A stretch of DNA of 64,000 nucleotides, from contig CM037587.1 in assembly GCA_021018995.1 (NCBI GenBank), positions 91,385,251 through 91,449,250 on the forward strand. The letters are read 5' to 3'. This DNA is from Chloranthus sessilifolius. Taxonomy: Eukaryota > Streptophyta > Magnoliopsida > Chloranthales > Chloranthaceae. A model generated the notes under the pieces. That model was not told the origin of the DNA, did no database searches, and worked only from the letters and a program-made list of their open reading frames with translations. Below are positions 45,213 to 57,765 of the stretch, in pieces (positions within the stretch are counted from its first letter, which is position 1; every line of letters begins with the position of its first letter). Position numbers and translations under genes: made by a program.

Positions 45213-46160
45213 GTGGTAGCTTGTACAAAGCTTCTACCATGGGCTTGATGCCAAAAGCAGATTTATGATTAATACATCATGTGGTGGCACATACCTCAGC
45301 AAAGCCGAAGTAGAGGCCTGAGATTTATTCAATGTGTTAAGTGAAAACTCCATGCAGCAGGAGTCTTTGTCAAGCAATGACAATGAACCAATTGCTAGAG
45401 GTTTAAAAGAACTCACGTCTTCTAGGAAATTGTATGAATTAAATGTATACAATAACCTAGAGAGGGAGATGGACAACTTGTCTAAAAAATTTGATAAAGT
45501 GTTGAGTGTGTTGCAGCCCCACATGATTGCACAGGTTGGAGAGGCATGTTTAATATGCCACACACTCCCATCTGCATTGTCCCTCTGCTGGTCCATTTCC
45601 AAAATTAGTAAATGAGCAAGCCAATATTGTCTAATCATTTGGACAACAGCCTGTTGGGTACACTTGGAAGAACCACCCAAATTTAAGGTGGAGACAAGTT
45701 GATTTGCCTCAAACCCAGCAGCAGCAGGCACTGCCCTAAAATTTCAACCAGCAATCCCCTCATGGTTACGCACCAAGACAGCATTTCCCACATCAGTTCC
45801 CCCAGCCAAGCCAATTAATTTTGCCACCCCCACTGCCCAGAACCCCCTCCTTTGAAGAGCAGGTTTTGTCTTCATTGCAAAACCTCGGCTCCGTTTCATA
45901 AATTGTGGATTCTCACACGCAGAGCATCAGAAAAATTGAGGACTAGCTTGGTTATATCTCAAATGCTCTGATGAGAAGGGAAGAGGGTCGACTCCCGAGT
46001 CAAACTATGAACAATCCCAAAGGGGCACACTTGATTGCTGAAGTCTCTTCAAGTCATGAAGAAATTAGAGCCATCAGTGCCTTGAGGAATGGGAAAGAGG
46101 TGGTAGACGAAGATGTTGTAACTGCAAAAAGGTTGTGCATTCGGCGAGAAGCTAAATAAA
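45213..46160 (+). pseudogene. Element E gag fragment
   Basis: Frames from 45240 give an Athila-like gag C-terminal half: a CGGTYLSK-like block, ELTSSRKLYELN, then MDNLSKKFDKVLSVLQ, then a degraded Cys knuckle (CLICHTLPSALSLC, near 45549). A Gln/Pro-rich linker follows, then GRLPSQTMNNPKG and an ISALRNGKEV motif (about 46070-46110). Stops interrupt near 45327, 45615 and 45900. No protease, RT or integrase follows. Confidence 0.65.
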
Positions 46161-48711
46161 TAAGGACAGTTGTATAAGCCCGACTGAAAAATAAAATTTT
46201 CAAAAATAAAATAAAATAATAAGAATAATAATAATAATAATTTTTAAAATATAAAAAAATACCAGTTGAACCTCATTTCCACATGCTTTTAAGGAGCCTT
46301 TCCCTTCTTGAAAAGAGGAGGCTTTGATGGAGGAAATGAGGCATGTTATTCAGTTGTTGTCCTTGATGGATGAGATGGGCTGAGGAGTGTGAAATTTTGG
46401 TGTTTGGACTGAGGAGGCGCCCACCCATGTGTTCGCTCAGTCTTCTTTTGATTGCCCACCTGCTATGGAGCTGGAGCTGCTCCCTAAATCTAGCATGCAA
46501 TTGTCAACTGCTGAGCTAGAAGATCTCAGGTTTGATGCAAATGCAAAGGTATAGCCTTTCATTTCTATATTGCAATTCATTCTAGTTCAGCTGAGTCCAG
46601 ATGGGAGACCAAAATTTATGTCATTCATGCACCCCCATCCGGACTGTTTTGTGTATATTGTGTTGTGTGATCTGATTTTTGTATGAATCCTACTTTACAA
46701 TGTGTGCTATTAATGTAGAAAATTCTTTGCCATCAATTTGATTCATACTCAGATCATGTATAGCAAGTTGTGTTTAGGATTTTTTTTTTTTTTTTAGGTG
46801 TCTAGTATAGCAAATGTTTTCTATATACCTGCTGTTTTTAGTGTAATTTCTGCTGTAGATAGTTGATGTTTTAGGAATTTGTTTAGTTGCTTTGTTCTCT
46901 TAGTTGTTATTGTGTATATTTTTCTCCTTTATATAAAATTCTGCAATCTTTTAGTTAAGTTTTCTCTTTATTTTCTATTGTAGTTTAGTGTGTTTTTATG
47001 TTATAAACCCTGCTGCCCCTGTACATGTGTGTTGAAACAGTGAGGATACTATTTATCGTAGGTTTAGGGGTATAGCAGGGTAGACCAGCCAGTAAAATAA
47101 TTAATTTTAGTGTAGTAGTGTTAGTTGAATTGAAATGATTAGAGTCAATTCCCACCTAATCATGAGAAAATGAGGAAATTTAAAAAAATTTGCAAAGACT
47201 CTAAAATTGAAAATTTTTAAAATTTAGCACCACCATGAAGCTAACATCAGAAAAAAAATTCAGTTAGCACTTAGTGAACCTAAGAGGAGAGGAAAAGGTG
47301 AAAATATACTCCATGGGTTAATTTGAAGACCATACACAGTGAGATTTGGGCCTATCAGATTTCTTTTGAAGAGTGTTTGTAGCAAATTTATCCTGCTCTA
47401 AGGAATGACAGACTCAGCATCTTTTCACTAGAAGTTAGGCACCCCCGAATCGAAACTGATTGATAGCACTCATGATACTAAGGAGATGATTTAAGGCATT
47501 CATTTGGACAGTTTGAGCCTGAAATTTTAACCTATTAAACTGCCCTTGTGTATACACTCTTTGAGCCTTAAAAATCTAATTTTTTTATTTTTTTTCTTCG
47601 ACAAACACCAAAATACTTGCACCTAAACCTCGTTAACCTGATTCAACCTTACCCTCACTCTGAGATTTCAAAAGTTAAGGAGAAGAAGTTGAAGATAGGT
47701 AGGCTGGGTTCAATATTTGGTAAAAGGAGAAGAGAAGCAGTCTAAAAACTGCCGTGTATCAGTGGTATGTGTGGCAATTCATCATAAAAATCATAAAAAT
47801 ATAAAAAAGGGAAAAAAAAAAAAAAAAAAAAAAGAGAAGTCAAAGAAGTACCTCATCTGAAAATTAAAAAGAAGAGAAGAAATTGGCCACTTCGGATCTG
47901 AAAAATACAAATGAAGATGAAGCTGTAATGAAATGAAGAATGTTAAGTCATGAATCACCTCCTCTCCTTGCTGATTTCTTAATTTTGAATCCCTCATACC
48001 CCTTTTGTTCTTTATAAACCTCACCCATAAGCCACATTACAACCCATCAAAAAGACCTTATTAATCCAAAGTGAAATGAGTTGTCTTGTAGAGATGAGGA
48101 AGTATCTAATCTATGGTGCAAAAGGATTTGAGGATGTCAAGAATTAGAAACAATATCTATGCTCATGCTTGCAGGCCTATTTGAAGTCTGTGACTAATCT
48201 TGAGCTGATGAGAATGTGAGCACCTTGATGTTCATTGTTGAGAGACAACCCTGGTGAGAATTGGGTCTGAAATTTAAATTCAGTGGGGTAGTATCCAACC
48301 TGATTTTTGAATTTAACTCAAGCTCAGTACTTATTTGTGCACATTGTATTCCTTATGTAAACTGATTGTTGGTGATGCAAATACATGTTGATTTTGAGTT
48401 TTAATTTGCTGCATTATTGCTGTAATTTCCTCTAATTTTTAAAGAAAATGTGTGAAATGATGCTTTACTCATTGAAAATTGTTGTCATTGACTATATTAT
48501 ATTTAACTGTTTTAATGGTAAAGTTTGTAGGTAGCTTCACTGAAAACCCTCAGGAGACTTCACTCCTCCATTAGGGACCACCTAGGGATTGAAATGACTT
48601 GATGCATAAGCTAAATACATCAGTACTCCCAACGAAAGTGGCATTTACTATTTTGAATAACTGTTTTAACTTTTCCTTTGCTCGAGGACTAGCAAAGATT
48701 AGGTTTGGGGG
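46161..48711 (+). other. Element E non-coding 3' region and polypurine tract
   Basis: 2.5 kb without a conserved frame. It holds T-rich runs (near 46780) and an A run (47811-47832), and ends with the tract AGGTTTGGGGG. Short frames at 46273 (-) and 47791 (-) have no recognised domain. Confidence 0.6.
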
Positions 48712-50235
48712 TGTAGACACCCAAATTTGGCCCAAGGCCCGATCGACACATACTTTGAGAAGGGTGCACCCCCGAGCTTCCGAAAGCATTCCTAAAACTC
48801 TTAGGAATCAACCCCAACCTTCTCAGATCCCTTAGAACCCGTCCCGGACCAGTTTCTGAACCTTCCTAAGCAGTGGTTGGAAAGAGGAGTTTCAAATTTT
48901 ACACAAACCTCTGTTGGAGCTGAGTTATATACCATTGGAAAGAGGACTTTCCCAGCTTTTCAACAAGCTAAGAATCACTTCAATTGGAGTTGTATATCAA
49001 AAGTTATGACGATTTAACAATTAGGTTGTTTGACTCGATGTTGCCTGGTGCATGTATTACATGTGCCAAGCCATTTTTGGATAAAAAATGGCTTCGCGCA
49101 TCTAATACTTGCGCCAAGTATGGGTGGGACCCCCTGCGGGCTCCACACCTCCAGGCACTGTAGCTATGCTTGGCACATCTAATACATGTGCCAAACTTAG
49201 CTATAGTAACTAATGGTTTTTTGCTCGAATTTCACTATTAGGGTTTGACTTGTTGATCATTTCAAAGTTTAGGATGGATTTTATTAGGACTATTGCACCC
49301 ATGTTTACCCTATTTGCAATCCTCTATTCATTTGAAACCTCACCCTATCATCTACCATTAAACCTAATTCACACCTTTCTAAGCCTTTGAAACCCTATGA
49401 AACCTTAGATGTTAGGATTACCTAATTGCTAACCCTAATTAACCTCTAAGCACCCCCCTAACCCTCTCTTTTCCTATAAATAGAGAGGCACCCCCCTTGC
49501 AAATGGCTTAAAAAAAATCTAAAAGAGAGACAAGATTAAGAGAGACCTTTTCCCCCCTTTGGTGCGCCAATCCTATACAAATTCCATAATTGATCTTTGC
49601 CCTTTAAACCCCATTTTCCACCATTAATCTTGGAGATTTAGTTAGAACTACCCTCTAGCCTTCTTCCTCTACCTCTCAGCTACCAAGCCTTAGAGATTAG
49701 AGCCCGTCTCTTAACCCGTTTACTATCGAAAGCTCACCGGCAACGCTCTCGCGTGAAGGACCACATCGGTGCTACAAGGGCCCGAGAGCTCCGGCTCTCC
49801 CCTCTATTCCTTTACCTTCTTTGGCTTTTCCTCTATCCTAGAATTGAGTCGTTATGCTGCCCAAATTTTGGCAAGCGGGAACGGCTCAATAGGATCGGTG
49901 TGCCTTCGAGCAAGGGAAAGTGCCGCTCATTTTCTTTTCTTCTTATATATATAATTATATATATATATATATATATATTTTATATACATCCAAATAGCCA
50001 TAGTAGAGATCGCTTACGAGAGGATTCGTCGGGTGCCTAACACCTTCCCGATCGATAACCGAAGCTCCTACCCAAGAGCCTTTGGCATAGACCGGAATCA
50101 GAGTCATATTTGGCACTTTGGTGCATTTAATATTGATTTGGGTTTCTCGGGACACCAAAAGCTCAAGGTGGCGATTCTTTATTTTTCATACGAGTACATC
50201 GTCGTGATGGATCGTTAAAAATTCATGGTTGCACA
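48712..50235 (+). mobile_element. Solo LTR (TGTAGACACCC type) inserted at E's LTR boundary
   Basis: 1,524 bp, TGTAGACACCC...GGTTGCACA, flanked by GGGGG on both sides (48707-48711 and 50236-50240). TATA box TATAAATA at 49475-49482. Three quasi-palindromes lie upstream of it (49049-49070, 49093-49117, 49169-49195). An (AT)n tract is at 49950-49980. No internal coding follows, so it is a solo LTR. Confidence 0.8.
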
Positions 50236-50240
50236 GGGGG

Positions 50241-50907
50241 TGTGTTAATCTCTGAAAAGTATCACTTTTCACCCCTTAACCTGGCCTTTGATGAACCTTT
50301 GAGCTGGTTAATAATAATTTTTAAGTGTATTTGTGTAGATGACAGGATTTACAGCTTAGTGCAGCAATCCAACATTTTTATGCCAAGAAGAAAGAATTTA
50401 GAGCTAAGATGTGGGACTGATGGGTTTACATTGAATGCACCATGGTGGTTCACACCATTGGGGCCATTTTGCATGCATTGGTATCCTATAAGGCCCACTG
50501 AGAGAGAGAGAAGTGGAACCTAAGCACAGTGAAGTATTGCTACTTTGAACATTACAAACTGTAAAATCTGAAATCCATTGTTGAGCAGCTCTGTGCCTTC
50601 AAATAGCAACTTCTCGAGCAGCTCACACTCTCTTGCAGCAAGTCCACACTCAAGTACATCATGTGTGCAGCAAACTAGCATTCTAGCAGCTGCGTTGTAG
50701 CCTCAAAAGTACACTCGAGCAGTCCATAGAGTTGCTGCAATGAACTTGTCGAGCTAATGCCTGAAACCCCCATCCTGTCGAGCTCATTGTTGCAGCATAT
50801 CAAGCCGTCAAGTAGTTGAAACTAGCCTGTCGAGTTGCTGGCTGAAGTGCTGCGCTGGCTGGTGTAATTCAACCTGGCGAGCTGCTGAATGAACTTGGCG
50901 AGAACAT
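50241..50907 (+). repeat. 3' LTR of element E, left part
   Basis: Starts TGTGTTAATCTC immediately after the second GGGGG. Its right half (50580-50900) repeats GTCGAGC/CTCGAGCAG words (50614, 50715, 50749, 50778, 50830, near 50878). Interrupted by element D; the rest should lie after D's 3' LTR, outside the window. Confidence 0.6.
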
Positions 50908-52267
50908 GGTGATCTGTGCCAAAATATGATTATATTTCGTACCTTCATTCCTACATTTAGCTATCCGATGAAAGCTATCTGACTGCTATTATATAGTTTT
51001 AGTGGTTTCAGGTATTTTCAACCATTGGATCTTGAAAGAGCATAAAAGAGGGTAATTAAGAGTTACACAAGAACATTGGACAAAGAAGCCAGCAGAAGCA
51101 CTAAAATCCGTGAAAATGATTGATTGGCCCAGCATCCACCAGAAGAATGAAGATGTTACCTGTCCTTGTCAATCGATTGACAAGAATGACAGCTTTTCCC
51201 CTTTATTTTAAAATTTGAATTAATTCAATCGATTAATATTTGAAATCAATCGATTGAATTCAAATTCAAATGATTTCTCCAAAAAGAGGATTTGAACTCA
51301 ATCGATTGAGAATTGAATTTCAATCGATTGAGCCTATTTTGGAAGTTGTCCTGCCCGCTCCCTATAAAAGCAATGCTATGGCTTAAGGTTAGGGGGTTCT
51401 CTGCTAGTAGAATTTTCTTAATTTTTTTTATAGCTTTTCTTTATAATTTTTGAATCATAGTTTGTAATTAGGAACAAAGTATTGTAAGGAGAGATCTTTT
51501 GATAAATAAAAGTGTATGTTTAGATGATGGCTTTTGGTTTGTATCATGCGTATAGCTCGAGGATGAGAGGCTAAACCCCCTCATTCAAGGAGGAAGCGAC
51601 CCCTAGATGAGTCACTACTTATTGTTAATTCTATAATTTCTTATTATTATCATTGAATCATTCTGTTAAGAAGTGTGTGCTTAATAGAATATCATCGAAT
51701 GCTCATTTATGGCCGTCGATCTTGATTATCGACAACCATAAAAGGGTCATTCCATATAGATTTATTCCTGCAGGCCGATCTAAGCTACCGAGTGATTGAT
51801 TCTTACTATTGTGATTTTGAATTTGAGATACGTTATGCCTTTCACATAATTCATGCTGCATTAGGATGAGTCATAGTTTTTGGATAGGGTATGCCGGATC
51901 AACAATCACATTCTTTACGATTCATTTTTCTTCTTTATAAATGATGGTATATTGGTGTGGTATGAAATCGTGTGATTAATTGTAAAGAAGTTACAAATCC
52001 AGGGTTAGCAAACTCCTTGATCATCTCTTAATTGTCATTTTCTTTATCATAATTTGTTCTTGCATAGATTAATTTACGTTTATTGTTCTAGCATCGTGTG
52101 ATAATTGCTTAGCAATTCAACTTTCTCTCCCTTAGTATTTCTTTGGACATTTTTGTTCTCTTTAAATTTAATTTAATTATACACTTTTCTGTGGGTACGA
52201 CACTCTTGATTTTACCGTATCACAACTAATCTTGTGCACTTGCAAGGATACATTTTAAAACCGATCA
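50908..52267 (+). repeat. 5' LTR of element D
   Basis: Begins TG(GTGATCTGTGCC) at 50908-50910 and ends CCGATCA. U3 holds TCAATCGATTGA at 51169, 51246, 51298 and 51320 and a one-base variant at 51225. CTATAAAAGC, a TATA box, follows at 51362. Compared with the 3' LTR, the pair around 51169 has lost one 22-bp unit. Confidence 0.88.
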
Positions 52268-52273
52268 AGTTTT

Positions 52274-52291
52274 TGGTGTCGTTGTCGGGAA
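52274..52291 (+). other. Primer-binding site of element D
   Basis: TGGTGTCGTTGTCGGGAA, close to the TGGCGCCGTTGCCGGGGA site used by Athila elements (thought to pair with tRNA-Asp), six bases after the LTR end. The three differences are C-to-T-type changes or equivalent. Confidence 0.7.
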
Positions 52292-52342
52292 AGCGATGCA
52301 ATTTTATTGATTTTTAGGAGATTTGTGTTTTCGGATTGACAG

Positions 52343-52481
52343 TCAATCGATTGAATTCATTGTGTCAATCGATCGACTATGATTCTGTGTTTTCTTTGTT
52401 CTGCTTGGTTCACTATTTCTGTCAATCGATTGATCTATAATAATCAATTGATCGACTTTTAAGCGTGACCACTTTTCAATT

Positions 52482-52535
<54 letters not shown>

Positions 52536-53045
52536 AATTTTGTGTTCAAAATTTTGAATTTTGAATTTCAAAGTTGAATTTCAAATTTAAAATTTGAACT
52601 TTTTAATTTTTAAATTTCAATTTTAAGACTTTTGAATTTTAAAATTTTAAAATTTTAAATTTGAATTTCAAATTTTGATCTTGATTTTCGAATTTTTGAA
52701 TTTTGAAAAAAAAAAAAAAAATCTATTCGGATTTTGACTACTGTCCACTATAGTAGTCAATCAATTGATTCTTCAATATCAATCGATTGAGTTCTGGGGT
52801 TTTAGTGTCAGTTTGTCACTGTGTAAACCTTTGGGATTCTATCAATCGATTGACCTTTTTGTTTCAATCGATTGACTAGACTTCTGCTGTTTACAATTTT
52901 AGTGGTATTTCCTATTCTGTCTAGCCTGATTTTTGAACCTCAATCGATTGATTTTGACAAATCAATCGATTGACTGGTAAAGTCATCTTTCGGAACACTG
53001 TTGTGTTTGTTTCAATCGATTGATTCTGTTAATTCAATCGATTGA
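52343..53045. repeat. Palindromic dyads in the leader of element D
   Basis: TCAATCGATTGA (nine exact copies) and near copies form six pairs with starts 22 bp apart: 52343/52365, 52422/52444, 52757/52779, 52842/52864, 52940/52962, 53012/53034. The ten-base spacers all differ. Between them lie a (TA)n tract (52487-52531) and an AAATTT-rich stretch (52540-52720). Confidence 0.92.
52487..52531. repeat. (TA)n microsatellite
   Basis: About 22 TA units in the leader of element D; similar shorter tracts lie at 49950-49980 and 61938-61966. Confidence 0.95.
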
Positions 53046-53225
53046 ACCTGAGTTACTTCATTGTTGGGTTTATTGTGGACTCGATAATCCTTGTCTTGGG
53101 TGTGTTGGTGCATGAGCTTTACTTAATCTCATCACCCACATTTACAATCGTTGAATCGTGAAATTGAAAAGTATTGCAGAGTGAATCATAGAAATCATAT
53201 GCTTCAACGTCATCACACTGAAATC

Positions 53226-54890
53226 ATGGCAGATTAAAGACAAGGACGGAATGGGAATAATCATGAAAACAACAATGAAAATGAAAATGAGAATCATGAT
53301 GAGGTCCCACAACATTGGAGCAATACAATGAACCCGGTCTTTATGAGGATCAGGATATAATCCTTCATGCTCCCATCCCAGGAAATCATTATGAATTTAA
53401 GTCGGCAATGATTCAAATGTTGCCAATTTTCAACGAGTTGAGCAATGAAAATCCATATACTCACTTGAACGAGTTTATTGCGGTGTGTAAAATATTCAGA
53501 GTATATAATGTCTCCGATGAGATAGCAAAGTTACGCCTTTTTCCCTTCTCTCTAAGAGATAAGGCGAAAACTTGGTTCTTTTCCTTATAGCCAAAATCTA
53601 TCCGGAGTTGGACGGAGTTTCAATGTGAATTCTTGATGAAATACTTCCCCATGAGCAAAACCAATGAGTTGCATCAGAAGATTCTGATATACGCCCAACA
53701 ACTTACTGAGATATTTCATGAATGTTGGGAATGTTTTACAAAATTAGTCAAAAGTTGCCCTAATCATCATATTTCAAGGTGGCAACAAGTCCAAAGTTTT
53801 TACAACGGATTGATTCTAGAAGAAAGACGCATGGTTGATACACCTTGCGAGGGATCATGTGCTACGAAAGAGGCTGAAGAAATTTGGACATTGTTTGAGA
53901 GATTATGCCAAACTTCAATACAAAATGAGACATTGGGGCGAACTAACTTGAATATGACAACTAAATCCCATGTGTTGACAAAAGGTGGGTTGTATGATGT
54001 CAACAATAATACCTCAGATTTATCAACAAAAGTGGATATGTTGTCTAAATAAATTAACATGTTGTTAGCCGCAATAAAACAAGCTCAAACTCCCATCACC
54101 CCCACTGTCTGTTCAATTTGTGAACACTCAAGTCACATGGCTATTGAGTGTCCAGCAACTCTGATGATCTTTCCTGACGAACCTACTCCTCAAGAGCAGG
54201 TGACTGTAACTCAATTGTACCATCAGCAAGATAGGAATGTGTACTCTAACACCTATATCTGGAATGGAAAAATCACCCTAACTTAGATGGGGAGGATCAA
54301 ACCAAACTGGACAGGTGAACCAGCAATACAGATCTAACACATCGAGTGGACAACAGGGCTTTCGTCCACAACAGAATTTTAACTTTCAACATAATTCGAA
54401 TTATCATCACCTAAATTTTGAGTACCGGAAAAATCAGAATTTCAATCAAGCTAATACTTCCAGTTCGAGAGATTCGGATTTAAAAGCGAAGATCATGCTG
54501 AACGTGCAAGCTTTTCAACAATAAAATATGCAAGCCCTTCAGCAGATGTTGAAGGACCAATTTGGTCAATGGACTAATCAAATGAATCAAAGAGAGGAGG
54601 GAAGGCTTCCCAGCCAACCCATCAATAACCCTCGAGACCAAACTCCGTCTGATGAAGGACCCTCAACTAGCCATCAGTTGAAAGTTGTCACCGTGTTAAG
54701 AGGTGGGCGTGTGATTGATAATCAAGTGAAAATTCCAGTGAAATCAAAAGAAGAAAAAGAAACTGATGGTGTTAGTTCGGCCTTTTCAACTGTTGAATTA
54801 AAACAATTGCCTGAGTCACTCAAATATGCTTTTCTAGGACCGCATGAAATGCTTCCAGTAATAGTTTCATCAACATTATCGAAAAAGTAA
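53226..54890 (+). pseudogene. Element D gag (broken)
   Basis: ATG at 53226 is followed by a stop three codons later. Further frames give the Athila gag core: IQMLPIFNELSNENPYTHL (about 53409), LRLFPFSLRDKAKTWF (about 53532), then a TAG, WTEFQCEFLMKYFPM (about 53611) and a CCHC knuckle (CSICEHSSHMAIEC, near 54112). A Gln/Asn-rich linker and a VTVLRGGRVID motif (near 54688) follow. Stops lie near 53589, 54049, 54284 and 54522. Confidence 0.82.
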
Positions 54891-57565
54891 GAGCATGATT
54901 TGATGAAGGTGTTAAAAGATCATAAAGAAGCAATTGGATAGACTTTAGGCGACCAAAAAGGGATTGATCTATCAGTATGTATGTGCAAAATATCTGAAAG
55001 ATGATAGCACACTATTGAGGGAGCCATAAAGACGACTTAGCCCAAACATGAAAGAAGTCGTATTGAAAGAGATCATCAAGTTGCTCAATGCTGAAATCAT
55101 CTATGTAATCTCTGATAGTGAATGGATAAGTCCGGTTCAAATTATTCCCAAAATGTCAGGGGTTACAGTGAAAGAAACCACTAAAGGGGAATTAGTACCT
55201 ACGCGTAAGACTATTAGGTGGCGCGTCTGCATCGATTATCGAAAATTGAACACAGTCACTAGAAATGATCATTTTCTCCTTCCATTTATTGATCAAATTC
55301 TTAAGGAACTAGCAGGGCAGGAGTTCTACTATTTTCTTTATGGATATTCGGGGTATAACTAAGTGTATGTATTTCCAACTGATCAAGAAAAGACAACATT
55401 TACTTGTCCTTATGGTACATTTGCATATAGCAGAATGTCATTCGGCCTTTGTAATGCTTCGCCCACCTTTCAGCGGTGTATGTTAGCTATATTTTCTTAT
55501 ATGATTGATAAATTTATCGAAATATTCATAGATGACTTCTCTGTCTTTGGAAAGACCTTTGAATTGTGCTTGCATTACCTTTGACAAGTGTTGCAATATT
55601 GTGTAGAATCCAATCTTATTCTAAGCTGGGAGAAGAGCCATTTTATGGTTCGACAGGGAGTAGTTTTAGGACACATCATATCAAGAAAAGAAATTAAAGT
55701 TGACTTAAAGTGTTCGCCAAATTCGATCATTTTTGGGGCATGCTGGATTTTACAGACGATTTATCAAGATTTTAACAAGGTCGCTAAGCCATTATGTAAC
55801 TTGCTTGGAAAAGATGTTCCGTTTGAATTTGATGAAGACTGCATGAAAGCCCTTTTGAAATTGTGAGAGTTATTATCAAATGCTCCGATAATCCAACCTC
55901 CGGATTATTCGCTCCCTTTTGAACTTATGTGCGACGCATCGGACTATGCTATTGGAGCAATCTTAGGGCAAAGGGTAGGTAAATTATCTCATGTGATTTA
56001 CTACGCCAATAAGACGATGATTGATGAGCAACTAAATTACACCACAACCGAGAAGGAATTATTAGTTGTGGTGTATGCGTTGGATAAATTTCGTTCTTAT
56101 TTGCTCGGATCCAAAATAGTGGTCTTTTCAGACCACTCTGCGTTGAAATATCTTTTGACGAAAAAAGATACAAAACTAAAGTTGATCCGATGGATCCTGC
56201 TCCTCCAAAAATTCAACTTTGAAATTAAAGATGAAAAGGGGGTTGAAAATGTTATCGCTGATCATTTGTCACGGATTCTACCTGAAGAATCATCTGTGTC
56301 AAAAACCATCCATAACATATTCCCAAATGAGCAATTAATGGCAATAGATACAATAGCTACAAAAATTCTTGGTTTGCGAACATCATAAATTATTTGGTCA
56401 CTGGCAAAATTCCTATGCAATAGGGTGGAAATGATAAGAATCTCTTTTTACCCCAGATCAAATACTAATTTTGAGATGATCCACACTTGTTCAAATTTTA
56501 TTCATATCAAGTCATCAGAAGATGCATACCAAAAGAAGAGCAGCTGAGTATCATAAATTTCTGTCATGCTGGGGCCTGTGGATGTCATTTTGGAGGACAA
56601 AAGACTGCACAGAAAATTTTTCAAAGCGGATTTTATTGGCCCTCCATTTTTTGAGATACAGCAAAATTTTGTAAAGAATGTCAATGATGTCAAAAGCTCG
56701 AAAATATTTCAAGACGAAATATAATGCCATTGAACCCAATTTTGGTTATTAAAATTTTCGATGTGTGGGGGATCGACTTCATGGGTCCTTTTCCCCCATC
56801 ATTCGGTTATCTATATATTTTGGTAGTCGTCAACTATGTTTCAAAATGGATGGAAGCTGTGGCAACCCAGTTAAACGACCATAAAGTGGTGGTCAAGTTC
56901 TTGAAGGAAAATATATTTAATAGATTTTGGATTCCCCGAGCAATCATTAGTGATGGCAGTTCACACTTCTGTAATAGTCATTTTACGAAATTAATGAAGA
57001 AATATGGTGTCACACATAAGGTCGCAACACTATATCACCCGCAGAAAAGTGGCCAAGTTGAGGTGTCAAATCAAGAGATCAAGCAGATTTTAGAAAAAAT
57101 TGTGCGACCAGATAAGAAAGATTGGTCAAATCGTTAATCTGATACTCTCTGAGCATATTGCATTGTATTTAAGACACTGATTGGAATGTTGCCCTTCAGA
57201 ATTGTGTATGGGAAAGTTTGTCACCTCCCAGTCGAATTGCAACATAAGGTATTCTGGGCAATAAAGAGATTTAATTTTGACATGCAAGAGGCAGGTTCCA
57301 ATCGCAAGCTACAATTGAACGAATTGGAAGAGCTACACTGTGATGCATATAAAAATTCGAGGCTGTACAAGAAGCAATACAAGAGATTGCACGATCAATC
57401 AATTTTTCGAAAGAAATTTCACATAGGACAATAGGTTTGGTTGTTCAATTCCAAACTTAAACTCCATCCTGCAAAACTGAAGTCGAGATGGGAAGGACCC
57501 TTCCATGTCATATCTACTACCGCACACGGTGCAATTGAGATTAGGGATCTTAAGGATAATTGAAT
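54891..57565 (+). pseudogene. Element D pol: RT, RNase H, integrase; protease missing
   Basis: gag runs almost directly into the region before RT (LPESLKYAFLGPHEMLPVIV, then a KDHKEAIG block), leaving no room for a protease with a D[ST]G site. RT: RWRVCIDYRKLN near 55217, FGLCNASPTFQRCM near 55441, FIDDFSVFG near 55528. RNase H: MCDASDYAIGAIL near 55927 to IADHLSRI near 56250. Integrase: zinc region near 56540-56700, core Asp in GIDFMGPF (near 56770), Asp in SDGSSHF (near 56950), Glu in [11 protein letters not shown] (near 57052), C-terminal block to about 57560. Stops or shifts near 54950, 55030, 55362, 55584, 55866, 56388, 57137 and 57434. Confidence 0.85.
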
Positions 57566-57765
57566 TTTCAAGGTGAATGGGCAACGGCTTAAACCAATAT
57601 TTGAACCAATGACCCAAATGCAAATTGAATCAACATACCTCAATGACCCAGAAAGATGACATTCGAATGGTCGAGCTGTCGACACATAAACTCAGCACTT
57701 CCTGGGAGGCAACCTAGTGTGCAGCTTAATTCTTACTTCTTTGTGGTAGAATTTGTAAGTCTCTC

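Larger units (their letters stand above)
45191..50907 (+). mobile_element. Element E: Athila-type gypsy remnant, pol deleted, 3' LTR split
   Basis: A gag 3' portion (45213-46160), then non-coding sequence to a polypurine tract AGGTTTGGGGG (48701-48711), then a solo LTR insertion, then E's own LTR start at 50241. That LTR is itself cut by element D near 50908, so E's right end lies beyond the window. The 3' sequence before the tract (48525-48711) matches the same region of D (62665-62861), including GCTCGAGGACTAGCAAAG, so E and D belong to related lineages. The left end is not definable. Confidence 0.72.

Noticed and set aside
48712..50235. TGTAGACACCC block as element E's own LTR
   Set aside because: A second GGGGG followed by TGTGTTAATC at 50241 shows it is an insertion with a target duplication.
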